Of a stretch of 64,000 bases of DNA, positions 10,817 through 23,300 are shown piece by piece (position 1 is the stretch's first letter; each line of letters begins with the position of its first letter). Origin of the DNA: Poa pratensis (Eukaryota; Streptophyta; Magnoliopsida; Poales; Poaceae); contig CAMZMU010000040.1 of NCBI GenBank assembly GCA_947311845.1, forward strand, positions 64,627,393 through 64,691,392, given 5' to 3'. Below the pieces are notes generated by a model that saw only the letters and a list, made by a program, of their open reading frames with translations, made no database searches and was not told the DNA's origin. Both the position numbers and the translations under genes were made by a program.

Positions 10817-12718
10817 ATGATTGGACATGGTCATTCTTCTCAGCAAGGGGTAATGTCTAATGGTCTTCTGATAATTTGATATTTATTAATTACTATTTTG
10901 TTGGGTAACATATTAAATGCCACATACAGGTGTATGTCATGGATTCTTCTTTTAACCAAGGTATTGTACAACCACTGACATTATTTTCTGATTATGTAAC
11001 CTACTATATCTGTTTCACTGAGCATGGTATACTTGGTCTAGGTATTTATGCTGATAAACAAAGCAACTTTGCGGAGCGTGTCAATATGATACAGTTAAAT
11101 GTAAGCTGCCATGTCTTCTCATTAATACTGCCCACTCCAAAATATATTTTCTGAGATGCCTGTGTTTTATTTTTTATACAGAAGTACATGGCTGATGATT
11201 CTTCTTCTGGTATGTTCTTCGATACCTACTCTTTCCAATGTCTATGTGCTTGTCCAAACATTCACTTTGTTCCAGAGTTCAGTATTCAAAAAAAGATATA
11301 TGCATAGTCAATCCTTTTTTGCAACGATGTTCAAAAAACTACCACCTTTCTTCTGGAAATTTTTATTTGCTCAAAGTGATCAGTTAACATGGACCCAGTG
11401 ATGACTATGTTATATTGGTGTGTTCTCATTGTAAGTGAATTGAGTTTTTAGATATATTTATTGGTGTTAGGCCAATATAACTTTGGTAGTTCGGATAAGA
11501 ACAGACTGCATACATCAGCACGCGTAGTTGGCTAATTTGAATTTATTTTGGGTAAAAAAAAAATTCTGTAATTTGTGTAATTTCACTCTCTTTTCTTATT
11601 AAACAGCTGGACGGCGCTGCCAGAGACTTGGGTGTAACGAAGTTGCTGAAGGCCAGACAGTGTTCTGCCAAAATCACCGTGTAGGCCAACATTGCCAGGT
11701 CATTGGCTGCCCTCATATCCTACCAGATGGTATAGCTTTGTGCATGGCCCATGGTGGAGGCCACCCATATAGTGAACCGGGTTCCAGTGTAGTACCATTC
11801 ACCAAATCAGAAGGAGATGGTGGATTTAGAGTGATGGAAAATGCTGGAAATGCTATGGTCAGCACAGGAATCCACAATCCTGATGGTGAAATTGTGATGT
11901 GCAATCACCAAGGATGCAGCAAGCGAGCCCAGGGAAGTACAGTGTACTGCAAGGTCCACAGCGGTGGTTCGAAGGCATGTATGGTTCAAGGTTGTGCCAA
12001 GGGTGCACATGGAGGCACTCCTCTGTGCATTGGCCATGGAGGAGGCAAACGATGCTCGGTCACTGGGTGCTCCAATGCTGCATGTGGAAGCAGTCAAGGC
12101 CGCACTGACTGCTGCGTGAGGCATGGTGGTGGCAAGAGGTGTAAGCATGATGGATGCGGAAAGGGTGCTCAAGGAAACACAGATTTCTGCATCGCACATG
12201 GTGGAGGGAGGCGGTGTAAGTTTGAAGGCTGTGGAAAGAGCGCACAAGGGCGGAGTGAGCACTGCATCAAACATGGTGGCGGTAAGCGTTGCAAGTTTGA
12301 AGGATGCAGCGCAAGCTCGAAATGGGGGATGGATTTCTGCTCCACACACAGGAAGAGCATGTCGGCTGACAGCAATTCAGCCGATGGAGTGCCTCCAGCA
12401 CCAAAGACGAAACGTCGGGCCAAGAAGACCGCGGGCAGGAAAACGAAGAAGGCTAAGAGCACGGTCGAGCCAGCTGCTGATCTGTCTGAGGAGAATGGTA
12501 CCATGTCTGTCACACCTGCAACTGGCATGCCCGAGGTGGGCATTGTTCATGTTGCTACTGCCGTTTCGGACCATCCTAAATCACCTGAGAGCGCGACGAT
12601 GAAGCAGCACTCTGCTGCAGCGCCTCAACAGCCGCTTCAGTCGGAGCCTCCATCTGGATTGGTTGCTTCAACAGATGGTGTGCAAGCAGTAGGAAATCCT
12701 GTGTTATTTGGTTTATAG
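10817..12718 (+). CDS. WRKY19-like Cys/His/Gly zinc-finger repeat protein
   Basis: The exons I can join are 10817-10849 (end of a longer exon from 10803), 10930-10960, 11042-11100, 11182-11209 and 11607-12718. All junctions are GT-AG and phases agree, giving 420 codons from the ATG at 10817. The frame stays open upstream through a further exon (10672-10699), so the true start may lie further 5'. The last exon encodes about seven units of the form C-x-x-x-GC-x(8)-C-x-x-HGGGKRC. A basic tail (PKTKRRAKKTAGRK) looks like a nuclear localisation signal. No WRKY domain is present: databases name this family after the repeat region shared with WRKY19. The repeats suggest zinc binding. The cellular role is unknown; nuclear action is an inference. 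Confidence 0.85.
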
Positions 12719-13366
12719 ATCAAATCATGCTGTTGCATAGAGGTGGTTCGCATAGAGTTGTTAAAGTAAACGATTAACTGTGTCATTACAAAGTGGAGTC
12801 TGCCGGGTCTTAGGAGATTAGAGATCCAGTGTCCATATTAAAGTGAGTTGACTGTAGCACAAGTGCGCATTGTAGTTTACATTTTGTTCGTCTGACATCT
12901 GCTCTTTGTCTCTATAGTCTGTCAACATTGTGAAAACTGCAGTCTCTCTCAATAATCTGAAAGATGGTTATACCTGACTCGGATGTGAAGATTTCCGTCA
13001 TCGTGCTTTGATTATTTTGCCTCACCCGCTAGCTGCTCTGTAATTTTAACGGATCTCTTTACTGGCTTGTACAGGCCAACAAATCTATAGTATTTACCAG
13101 GTTGCAAATGATCATATTTTTACAAGGAAATTCAGAATGACAAGTTTTCACCTGTGCTCTTCCTGTACGGTTTTATTTTATAATTTTTAGATCTTAAATT
13201 AACCGTTTTGCCAATTCCGCAAAAAATAAATAGATTCACTTAGATTCGTGTTCTAAGAATTCGCTTCAATCGAGCGGGGATCTTGTGGTGGTGGTTGTGC
13301 TTGGCCGGAACTGTGCTCGGAAAGATACGCTCACACAGAACAGAACCAGTGGTAGCCTGATAGGAC
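12719..13366. other. 3' flank of the WRKY19-like gene
   Basis: Probable 3' UTR followed by AT-rich DNA. No gene, and no certain polyadenylation signal chosen. Confidence 0.5.
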
Positions 13367-13742
13367 TACTCCCTCCGTTCACAAATACTAGGTAACTTGG
13401 CGCGGCGTATGCCGCGTATGTGTGGTAAAAATTCAAATTTTGAAATGATGACATTTAAAAATTGTGAAGAGTTGAAATTGTTGGAATGCAAAGAAAGTTT
13501 ACGTTTAAAAATTGCTTAGATTTTGAAAATTGTTCAAATTGGGAAATTATTTAGATTTTTTTTACATTTACAAAATGGTTAGATTTGAGAGGCATTTAAT
13601 TTTTTGAAATATTCAACTTTGTGTGTCGTGCACGTGTGGTAAAATTAAAATTTTAATTTGTATACATTTAAAAATCGTGCAGATTTGAAAATTATTGAAA
13701 TACAAAGAAAGTTTATGGTTAAAAATTGTGCATATTTTAGAA

Positions 13743-13978
13743 ATAGTTTAGAAGAAGAAATACCGTGATGTGAAAAATTCAAATTTGAAACTGTCCGCAC
13801 TCTAAAGTTGTTCAGACTTAAATCTGTTGGAATTGGGAAAAAATTTACATTCATTTAGAAATAGTTTAGAAGAAGAAATACCGTGATGTGAAAAATTCAA
13901 ATTTGAAAATGTCCGTACTCTAAAGTTGTTTAGACTTAGATCTGTTGGAATTGGGAAAAAGTTTACATTTATAAATTG
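13743..13978. repeat. Two tandem copies of a 118-bp unit inside the Helitron
   Basis: 'atagtttagaagaagaaata' occurs at 13743 and again at 13861. About 100 bp after each match almost perfectly, including 'ccgtgatgtgaaaaattcaa'. Confidence 0.92.
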
Positions 13979-14997
13979 ATCGAATTTGAAAATTTGTTAA
14001 AATTGGGAAGTTATCCATATTTGAATTGTATTTACGTTTATGAAATGCTTAGTTTTTGAAGGCATTCAAAATTTTGAAGTATTCAATTTTGAAATTAAAA
14101 AAAAAATGTACATTTGTAAATTGTTAGAATTTTAAAATTGTTAATAGTGAGAAGCTATTCGTATGTGATTTCTTCTTTATTTTTTTGAATGTTAAGATGT
14201 GAAATGCATCTAAAATTTTAAAATATTCAAATGTTGGAATTTGATCATATGCCATAAATAGGCAATGTTTATTTTTGTGTTCGTGTTGATATGTTTGTTA
14301 TATTTTTCTCGCCCGGGTGTGCGGCGTTACAGCGCCTGAGAGGCCGCGAATCCGTCCGGCTATTATATATAGTAGTATGGTTTTTTTGGAAAACGGTAGG
14401 GCTTTATTGCGAAAAAGCGGCGAGCAAAGTGCATATCTATATGTTTGTCAAAATAAGAAGGTTAAAACACGAAACTTGTTTGGGAAGGTGATCCATCTAT
14501 TTGTGAAAAGAAAATTCAAACGGGTGACCGAGCGCGACGAATTGGACAAAATTCGACGAATATTTGTGCGAATCTGGATCACAAATTAATGAGTTAGAGT
14601 CGACCAAACTCGAAAACGATCATGGGAATGGAATCTACTCGTTGACGCGTAAATTTTTAATGTATAATTTTTCTGGCGGTTTTGGGAAAAAAAACAGACT
14701 GTTGTAGCGTGCTACAGTAACACTGTAGCTACTGTAACTACTGTAGCAAATTTGTATGGTGGAAATCATTATTTGGTACCGTTTAAAAATATCTTTTTTT
14801 TGGGTTAACTAATTTTGAAGATTAATGAAATTTTGAAATCTGTCAGAATTTATCTTTTTTGCACGGTATAAAATGCAACGAATTTGAAGTTTGAGGAGAA
14901 ATGTATTCCGTTGAAATAAAAAGTTTAAAACATACTGTTACAGTAGCTACAGTGACCGGACGCTTCGCGCCATTATATATTGTAGGATAGTAGTTAG

Positions 14998-15081
14998 TTT
15001 GTAATATCCGTAGAACGCAAGGACATTTGTGTAAAAGAATTTGTAATATCTGTAGAACACAAGGACATTTGCGTAAAAGAA
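14998..15081. repeat. Two tandem copies of a ~42-bp unit inside the Helitron
   Basis: 'tttgtaatatccgtagaacg' is followed by 'tttgtaatatctgtagaaca'. Both units end 'caaggacattt', then 'gtaaaagaa'. Confidence 0.85.
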
Positions 15082-15462
15082 ACACGCGTTTTTATTCCGG
15101 GAGGCTGATTTTGGAAAATACGTGGACTTTTTTGCAAAAAGTGGCGAGCGGGGTTTTTTTTCAAACAGTTTTATTTCGGAGGGCCAATTTATATTTTTGG
15201 CCGGGAGGCCGATTTATAATTTTTAGGAAAACGCAAGTCCTTTTCTGCGAAAAAGTTGCGAGCGGGCAAAAAGTGGCGAGCGGGGTCTTTTTTGCAGAAA
15301 GTTTTATTCCAAGGGCCGATTTGTGTAGGGTGATATACATCTACTTGTGAAATGAAAATTCAAACGGATGACCGAGTGCGGCGAATTTGACAAAATTTGT
15401 CAAATGTTTGTGCGAATCTGGATCCAAAATTAAGGAGATAGACTCGATCAAACTCAAAACCG

Positions 15463-15672
15463 ATCACGGGAATGGAACCTACTCGTCGGCGAGCATATAT
15501 TTCATGTATATAATTTTCGGAGAACGCGAAGTTTTTTTTTTAAAAAAATTCTGCAAAAAAAAAAAAAGGCTACTGTAGCGTAGACACTTTAGATCACAGG
15601 AATGAAACCTACTCGTCGGCGCGCATATATTTCATGTATATAATTTTCGGAGAACGCGAAGTTTTATTTTTT
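15463..15672. repeat. Two copies of a ~130-bp unit inside the Helitron
   Basis: 'catatatttcatgtatataa' followed by 'ttttcggagaacgcgaag' occurs in both units (near 15496 and 15624). Each is preceded by 'cctactcgtcggcg'. A weaker third match ('tctactcgttgacgcg') lies near 14635. Confidence 0.85.
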
Positions 15673-15889
15673 TTAAAAATTCTGAAAAAAAGGCTTCCGT
15701 AGCGTAGACACTGTAGCTACTGTGCTACGGTTCTTCAAGCTTTTATATATAGTAGTGATAACGTTTATAAATATAAGATGTTTTATGTGTTACACATATT
15801 GTCCAGATGCACACTAAAATGAGTGAATATACATATTAAAATATGTCTACATACATCTAAAATATCTTATATTAAAAAAGGAGGGAGTA

Positions 15890-16431
15890 CATTGGATCGA
15901 CCGCATTGTTGGCTAATCGCACTCTAGGTTTTAGCATCACGTACTGTGCTCAACTTATGATCACCAGTCAGGTTCAGAATCTGAAATTCACAACTATGTA
16001 AGTAGTAAATTAACCGATGCCGCCGCCTCCAAGAACATCTTCATCTTTATGCTCAGTTTCCTTGCTGCTCGGTTTAAGATAAGCCCATGTGACAGTGTTG
16101 TGCGCAACGGACTGTCACTTTCTTGTACTTAAACCTCTGCCTTCTATAAAAATAAAAATAAGGTATGCATTTGCGTACTCTCGAAAAAAGTAAGCACTAA
16201 ATTATAATCACCATCTCTTTCCTAAACAGGACACAGATGATACAATGTTTCATACTCCTTTTCATTAGTGATGTTTTAAAATACCTTAAAAAGATCATAT
16301 ACACGTTCAATTGGTCAGGCATGATTGGAAAAAAGGTAAAAAATGCAACCTCTCTAACATGTGTGAGCTCCTAGTAGTGATCCCGGTCAACGCACGTCAG
16401 GAGTAGACAACGGTGGTGGGCGGCAGAAGGC
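15890..16431. other. Intergenic DNA
   Basis: No gene or repeat boundary can be supported here. Confidence 0.4.
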
Positions 16432-17168
16432 AGAGGGGAAGATTGGGCGGCGAAAAAATGAAGTGTAGAGAGGGAGATTTGATTAGGTTGGAACCCTAAC
16501 CTGTTCGGCGTCAGGGTGGAGTGGACAAGAGAAAATCATTCAAGAGGAGAAATATATGATGGGTGGGACGATATTTTTGCTACAACAACGGTTAAGTGAA
16601 GAGTATTTTAGTATAGATAGATGTTACATAAGAGGTGAAGCTCATAAATACGTCTCGGGTAACTTTGAGATAACCCAAGCTCCGAAATTAAGCTTCACAT
16701 AAATTTTGAGGTCCGAGGCTTAGTTTCACCCATGAGCTGCACCAGAAGGCCAACAAAAAAAATCTAGACTTAACTTTTTATATTCGTGAAGTTGAGTCAG
16801 TACGGAGGGGGAGATTTGGGCAGTGGAGAACGGCTTCGGTGACACAGATGGAGAGGGCGGGGCTGGGGTGCCAGCCTGTTTGGTGTCGGGCTGGAGTGGA
16901 TAAAAAAGTAAATCGTTTTAGCGAGAGGAGAAATACATAATTGTGAGGCTACATTTTCGTTGTAACAACGGTTGAGTGGAGGGTATTTCAGCAAAGATAG
17001 ATTGTTACATAAAACTCGGGAAATATCTCAAGTAACTTAGAGATGGCCCAAGCTGCAAAATTATATTTCATATAAATTTCGAGTTCTGAGGCTTATTTTT
17101 CACCCATGAGCCCCATAAGACAACAAAAGAAATGACACTTATTTTTTAGTGGTGAAGTTGAGGCAGTA
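16432..17168. repeat. Tandem duplication (~368-bp period) immediately upstream of PHS1
   Basis: Paired motifs run in order: 'gagatttg' (16469/16810), 'gagaggagaaataca' or close variants, 'acaacggtt', 'cacccatgag' and 'gaagttgag-cagtac' (16786/17154). The copies are diverged but colinear. The second ends about 140 bp before the PHS1 start codon, so the proximal promoter region is in effect doubled. Confidence 0.8.
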
Positions 17169-17310
17169 CAGTGGAGCCCTGCTTCTATCAAAGCAACCCA
17201 AGATAATAGCTACATCCACCTCCACAATCAACACCAAAATCTGCTCAAAAACCCTCCCCAAAACGGCAAAAACTCCGTACCACCTCAGCGGAGCAATCAT
17301 TGTCGTCTCC

Positions 17311-20300
17311 ATGGGCCGCGGCGGCGACAAGAGCAGGGAGCTCCTCGCGTCGCGCGCGGAGGCTGCGGGGGCCAAGCGGCGGCGGCAGCAGTGGGAGGTG
17401 GAGTTCGCGCGTTACTTCGCCACGCCGCGGCGCAGCGCCTCGACGCCGCCGCCGCCCCCGGCCTCCGCTACGTGTCCCGCGGCAGGAACCGCCTCCACGG
17501 GATCTGGCTCCCGGCCGCCTCCCGCGCCGCGCTCTGCATCTCCCGCCCCAGCCACTCCTTCGCCGCACACGTCCTCACCGTCTCCATCGGCGACGTCGTC
17601 TACGTCCGTACCGAAACCCTCCCCTTTCCCCCTTTGTTTCGTTTCCGCTTGTGTTGCTACATGTCTGTTTGCTTGCCAGCCTGATCCAGGCAAGCATGTC
17701 TGATGGAGGCACTTGAGAAATGCTTGTTACTGTTGGGGTTTTCTGATGTGCCAACGCACTGCTGCCCTGAGTTGATTTGGCTGTAGAACTCGAGAGGCCG
17801 CTGGTTTCGGGTGTACTACCCGGCATGTGTACTATGTGGATAGTTTGGCAGCTCGACATTTTAAATCAAAGTAATTTCTGAAGCAGTTCGCTTTGCATCA
17901 TATCGAGCGGTCGATGACCCAGCATTGCTCTTCGGTGTGTTTGTTGGTGCTCTGGTATTGATTGTTTCAAGAGTTTTCAATATGGGCTCTGTGTCTTTGT
18001 ATTGTGCTGCAGCGTAGGTATGATTATTCATGGTGGTTTGTAGACTAGCACTCGGATGCCACAACATTGCTCACTAGAATCATAGCCACTTCTGGTCTTC
18101 AAATGATTTCACGTTTGAAATAAGAGATGCTTCTTGACCTGATTGATGTGCAAAATTCTTAGCTAACCAACTTGTTAGTGTTCGTGAGATTTTGATGTGT
18201 TATATTTTTCTGATTTAATGCTGTTTTCTTTAATGTCATTGTTTCATTTTGTTTGTTTTTTCTCCAGTAACCTATCATGATGCTGCATGTTCTCATATAA
18301 TATAGTTTTTCATCATTGTTTTCTGGTACTGCCTTGATCATTGTATTATGGGATTATATTCGTTGTACATCAGGTTTTACTTTACTTAGGTTCTACATTA
18401 AAACCTTGATGCGCGAATCTTATAGTTCTGTTTGAAAAGAATGAAATACCTTACAAGAGAGACGTGCCGACTTTGTCCTCTATGGCGACTCCGGCGATCT
18501 GCCGGCGACTGGCGGGATGCCGCTCTAATCTCCCCCGGTTTTCTCCTCTACCAGCCTCCGTTCCTATCTACTTCTCCCGATCAAGCTCAGGCACGTTCCG
18601 TTTCCTGCTTTCTCACCAATACCGCACTCCATAGCTTGCTCTTTGTCACTGATTTCCCCTTCCTCGCCGACCTCCTACTTGTGGCCTTAATCCCTAGCTC
18701 GATCCAATCCTTTGTTTTGTCGCTCACCACCGCTCTCCATGCCGGATTCCGGCAGCATCCTCATCCACTCGTCTCCACCTGCGGTCTCTAATCTTATCCC
18801 CCCAGAAATCAGAGATGCTCTGAAAAGGATTATCCTCAAATCTTCAAATCCACGGAAAAATCTAGATTATTTCCGCTCAAAATTTGCCCCTCCCCTGTGC
18901 GGGGCACTTGAGAGCGATCTGGGTTGTGATGTTCAGAGGAAGCACCCCGCCACCTCCCCGACTGCCCGTTCCCAGGATGGGAGCGATGCTCCTTTTCAGA
19001 AGGTGCCGGCGACCCTGTCCCAGGCAGCACAGGTGACATATAATTCTCTTCTTGAAGGCGAGATGCATTTAGAGGAGCAACTGAATGTACGGCAAGAGGA
19101 GATTTTGGTGGATGTTTTGCTCGAGGTGCCCCAGTTTGAAATTGAGGCAATTGGTAATGATGAATGCATATTAGGTTCAGTGGAATCATTTCCTTGGACT
19201 GCATCTGGTAGTATGTTCATTACCGTGAGTGACACACAAGCCATGCTAGCAAAGAACTTTGTTCTCACAGGTACAGACTTCATCTCTGCCAAAACTACTG
19301 TGGATTCTGATGCGGGAAATAATGGGAGGGCCTTGCTTGCTGTTAATATGTTCAGTATTGGGTTGTCGTTGTTACGTGTGTATGAGGAGCCTCCGGACCC
19401 AGGGATAGCTCTACCTCATGCACAAGAGGGGGATGAGTGCAGTACAATGTTTGTTTCAGAGACTCAGCACTTCTGTCAAGTGACCGGGAACAACTACAAG
19501 GTTTTCTAGAACCATATCCTGGCTGAATCAAAGCGCAGTAGACTGGATGAAGTTTCTTCGGCAAACAACTTACACATGTCGGGACCTCACGACGAGGCCC
19601 GACATGAGCAATGAGTCTTTTAGGCTGGAACTGTCGGGGGCGGGGCAGGCCCCGACAGTTCATGAGCTGGTCTGCTTGGTGCAGGCACACCACCCCAGCC
19701 TAGTTTTCCTGTGTGAAACTAGGCAGAAGTCTGACAGAGTCCGTAATCTGCGTTTCCGATTAGGCATGAAGGGATGTTTTGCCGTACCGGGGTCGGGAAA
19801 GGGTGGCGGTCTTGCCCTCTTTCATCATGAAGATGTTGATGTTCAGCTGCTCTCGGCACATTGATGTGCATATTCAGGGTGGTCCTTTTGGTGCTCGGTG
19901 GAGGGGAACTTTTGTGTATGGTGATCCGAAGCCAAGTGAACGGCACCACATGTGGACGATGCTCCGTCGAATCAAGAATAAATCCACTGAGCCTTGGATG
20001 TTGATGGGGGACTTCAATGAGGCAATGTGGCAAGCGGAGCACTTCTCAAGATCAAGAAGATCAGAGCGTCTAATGATGGATTTTAGGGAGGTTCTCTCAC
20101 ACTGTGATGTTCATGACTTGGGTTTCACTGGCGTCCCGTGGACCTTTGACAACAAGCAACGAGGAGAAAGGAACGTGAAGGTCAGGCTTGACCGAGCTGT
20201 GGCATCTCCAGCGTGGTCCCTCCGTTTTCCTGATACTCAAGTTCGTCACCTAGTCTCCCCGAGATCGGACCACTGCCCTCTTCTGCTTTCGGTGGTGCAG

Positions 20301-23300
20301 GCGCAGCGTGTCCATGCTCTGCACAACCCATCCGCCGATATGAGATTATGTGGGAAAGGGAGCCTTCCCTTGCTGCGACGGTGGAGGAGGCCTGGGCCAG
20401 GAGAGATCGTATCAAGGATCTGAATGATGTATGTTCTTCACTCCGCGGAGTCATGGGGGCGTTGTATGATTGGAAGAAAACAAATTTCAAATCTGTTCCT
20501 AAAGAACTAGAACGGAAGAGGAAACAGCTAGAAGAACTCCTGCACTGTAATGATGCGGACCGTGAATGTGAGAAGAGAAAGCTCCAAGCTGAGATGGATG
20601 AGCTACTTTACAGAGAGGAGCTCATGTGGATGCAATGTTCTCGTGTTGCATGGCTGCGTGAAGGCGATCGGAACACGAAATACTTTCATCGTCAAGCAAC
20701 TTGGCGCCGCAAGAAGAATAAAATTTCCCGGCTGAAACGTGGGATGGCTCCTGGACAGAAAATGAAGAAGAGATTGGACATATGGCAACTGAATTTTTCC
20801 AGAAGCTGTACACGCAAGAAGACAACACTGATCCGTCCGAGCTGCTTGAGTTGTTTAGTGTGCGTGTTGATGAGGAGATGAATACTAAGCTCTGTGCTCC
20901 GTTTTCAGAAAAGGAGATTAGCGAGGCACTGTTCCAGATCGGCCCGCTTAAGGCCCCTGGGCCTGACGGATTTCCGGCCCGTTTTCTGCAGCGCAATTGG
21001 GATATTCTGAAGCAAGATATTGTGGCGGCTGTCCAAGCTTTTTTCAGCGAGGGAAGGATGCCCGACGAGGTCAACGACACTGTAATTGTACTCATCCCGA
21101 AGAAGAATGAACCGGAGGAGCTGAAGGACTTTCGCCGATCAGTTTATGCAACGTCGTGTTTAAAATTATCTCAAAGTGTCTGGTTAACCGTTTGCGGCCT
21201 CTTTTGCAGATGTTATCTCGCCGATGCAAAGTGCATTTATTCCGGGACGGCTGATCACCGACAATGCCCTCATGGCTTTCGAATGCATTCATGCGATTAA
21301 GAGCAATTCAGTGGAGCGGTCTAAGTATTGTGCTTACAAATTGGATATGGCGAAGGCGTACGACCGTGTGGACTGGCGTTATCTTGAAGGTGTAATGGCG
21401 AAACTGGGCTTTCATAGCACGTGGATACGGTGGACGATGCAGTGTGTGACCACCGTACGCTATTCTGTTCGCCTCAATGGACATGCGTTGGACACCTTCA
21501 CGCCAACACGCGGTCTTCGTCAAGGCGATCCGTTGTCACCGTACTTATTTCTGCTTGTAGCTGATGGCCTCTCAAGACTAATTCAGAGAGAAGTTGATGA
21601 TGGACACCTCAAGGAGCTGAAAATCTGTCGTAAAGCGCCGGGTATGTCCCATTTGCTCTTTGCCGATGACTGTCTCCTGTTCTTCCAGGGCTCTACCCAA
21701 CAAGCTGAGGTGATAAAGGATATTCTGGATCGATATGAACGTGGTACGGGTCAGCTCGTCAGCTTGGGGAAGTGCTCAATCATGTATGGGCAGCGTGTTG
21801 ATGATCAAACACAGGCTGCTATTAAGGTGCTGCTCCAGTACGACACATAGAGTTTCGAGGAGAAGTATCTCGGGCTCCCTGTGCCGGAAGGCCGTTTGAA
21901 AAAAGGAAAATTTCAAACTCTTAAGGAGAAGTTCCACAAGCGTTTGAGTGACTGGATGGAGAAGTACCTCTCGAGTGGGGGCAAGGAAGTTCTTATTAAA
22001 GCTGTCTTGCAGGCTCTTCCTACGTATGCTATGAGTGTGTTTCAGTTCCCCGCGAGTCTTATCGAAGAACTGAATCAGCTGATCCGAAACTTTCATTGGG
22101 GTGATGAGCATGATCGTCGTCGCATGCACTGGCTCTCGTGGGACAAAGTTGCTCAGCCGAAAGCTTGTGGTGGCATGGGATTCAGGGACTTCAAAGTTTT
22201 TAATCAAGCTCTATTGGCCCGCCAGCTTGGCGGCTGATCCAATTCCCTGACAGTCTTTGTGCGCGTCTGTTGAAGGCGAAATACTACCGGCTGGCCACCT
22301 TCTTGACACAGCTTTCATCCAGGATGTGTCGGCAACGTGGCAGGGAGTCATACATGGTCTTGAGCTGTTGAAGAAAGGAGCAATATGGCGAATTGGTTCT
22401 GGCTCCATGGTCAAGTTCTGGAGGGACAATTGGATCCCTCGCTCTGATAATCTAAAGGTCTCTGGCATGAAACAAACCTGCAGATTGAAATGGGTCTCTC
22501 AGTTCATCGATCCGGTATCGCGGCAATGGGATGAAGCGACCGTCCGCAAGTTCTGCTACCCTCACGATGCAGCCGCAATCCTCCAGATTAAATTGCCAAA
22601 CGGACATGCGGATGACTTTGTTGCGTGGCAACCTGAGAAGAATGGGATGTTCAATGTTAGAAGCGCGTACAGACTTGGGCTGCAAGCAAAAATCATGTCT
22701 TTAAGCCGTGGGCAGAGCAGCATGGAACCTGATGGAGATAGGAGCATCTGGAGCCTCGTGTGGAAGGCCCGAGTGCCACAGAAGTTGAGGGTGTTCGCTT
22801 GGCGCCTGGCTACGAACTCGCTCGCGGTGGCTCAGAGTCTGCACCGTCGTATTCCCAAGATCAGCCCGGTGTGCTCCGTCTGTGGGGCGGAGGAAGAAGA
22901 TGCTCACCATGCAATGGTCCGGTGCACTCTTGCGCATGCGCTGCGCTTCAGCTTGCGTCAGCCTTGGAGCCTGCCATCAGAGGAGGCCTTCCGTTTTTCA
23001 GGCAAGGACTGGTTCTTCCTCCTGCTAGATAGCCTGCCGGCGGAGGCTAGAGTGAAAGTTATCTTCCTGTTTTGGCGCGCATGGCATCACCGCAACAACG
23101 TGGTCCATGGCGACGGGAAAGCTGGCATTGGTGCTTCAGTCCTATTCCTGCAGAACTATGTTACCTCGTTCAGCTCTGGAGGCGCGAGCAGTGCGGCCAA
23201 CGGTAAATCACCTGTCTCTCCATTTGTTCTGCCTTCTCCCACTGTTGCCATGAGACTCCTTCTAGCTGGCGAGCGCCGGATCGCGGATGGATTAAGGTGA

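Larger units (their letters stand above)
13388..15758 (-). mobile_element. Non-autonomous Helitron, 2371 bp
   Basis: On the minus strand it begins TCACTACTATATATAAAAG directly after A. It ends in CTAG directly before T, the Helitron A|T target. The hairpin CGCGGC-atac-GCCGCG sits about 10 bp before the CTAG end, as required for a Helitron terminator. There are no terminal inverted repeats and no target duplication. It inserted inside a Stowaway, so both boundaries are independently confirmed. The interior is AT-rich and full of short tandem repeats. No Rep/helicase is seen. Confidence 0.88.
13369..15887. mobile_element. Stowaway MITE split by a Helitron
   Basis: The left end CTCCCTCCGTTCACAAATA lies at 13369-13387, preceded by TA. 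The right part (15759-15887) runs 'aaatataagatgtttta' to 'ggagggag', followed by TA (15888-15889). Removing the Helitron leaves a 148-bp element of ordinary Stowaway type. Confidence 0.85.

Noticed and set aside
11713..12602. Antisense and alternative-frame ORFs over the zinc-finger repeat exon
   Set aside because: They mirror the codon-repeat pattern of the sense exon and lack their own support.
13743..15672. CRISPR-like repeat array
   Set aside because: The repeats are tandem without unique spacers, in a plant Helitron.
17245..17716. Alternative open frames over PHS1 exon 1
   Set aside because: They are shadows in GC-rich DNA. Only the two conserved frames match the PHS1 family.
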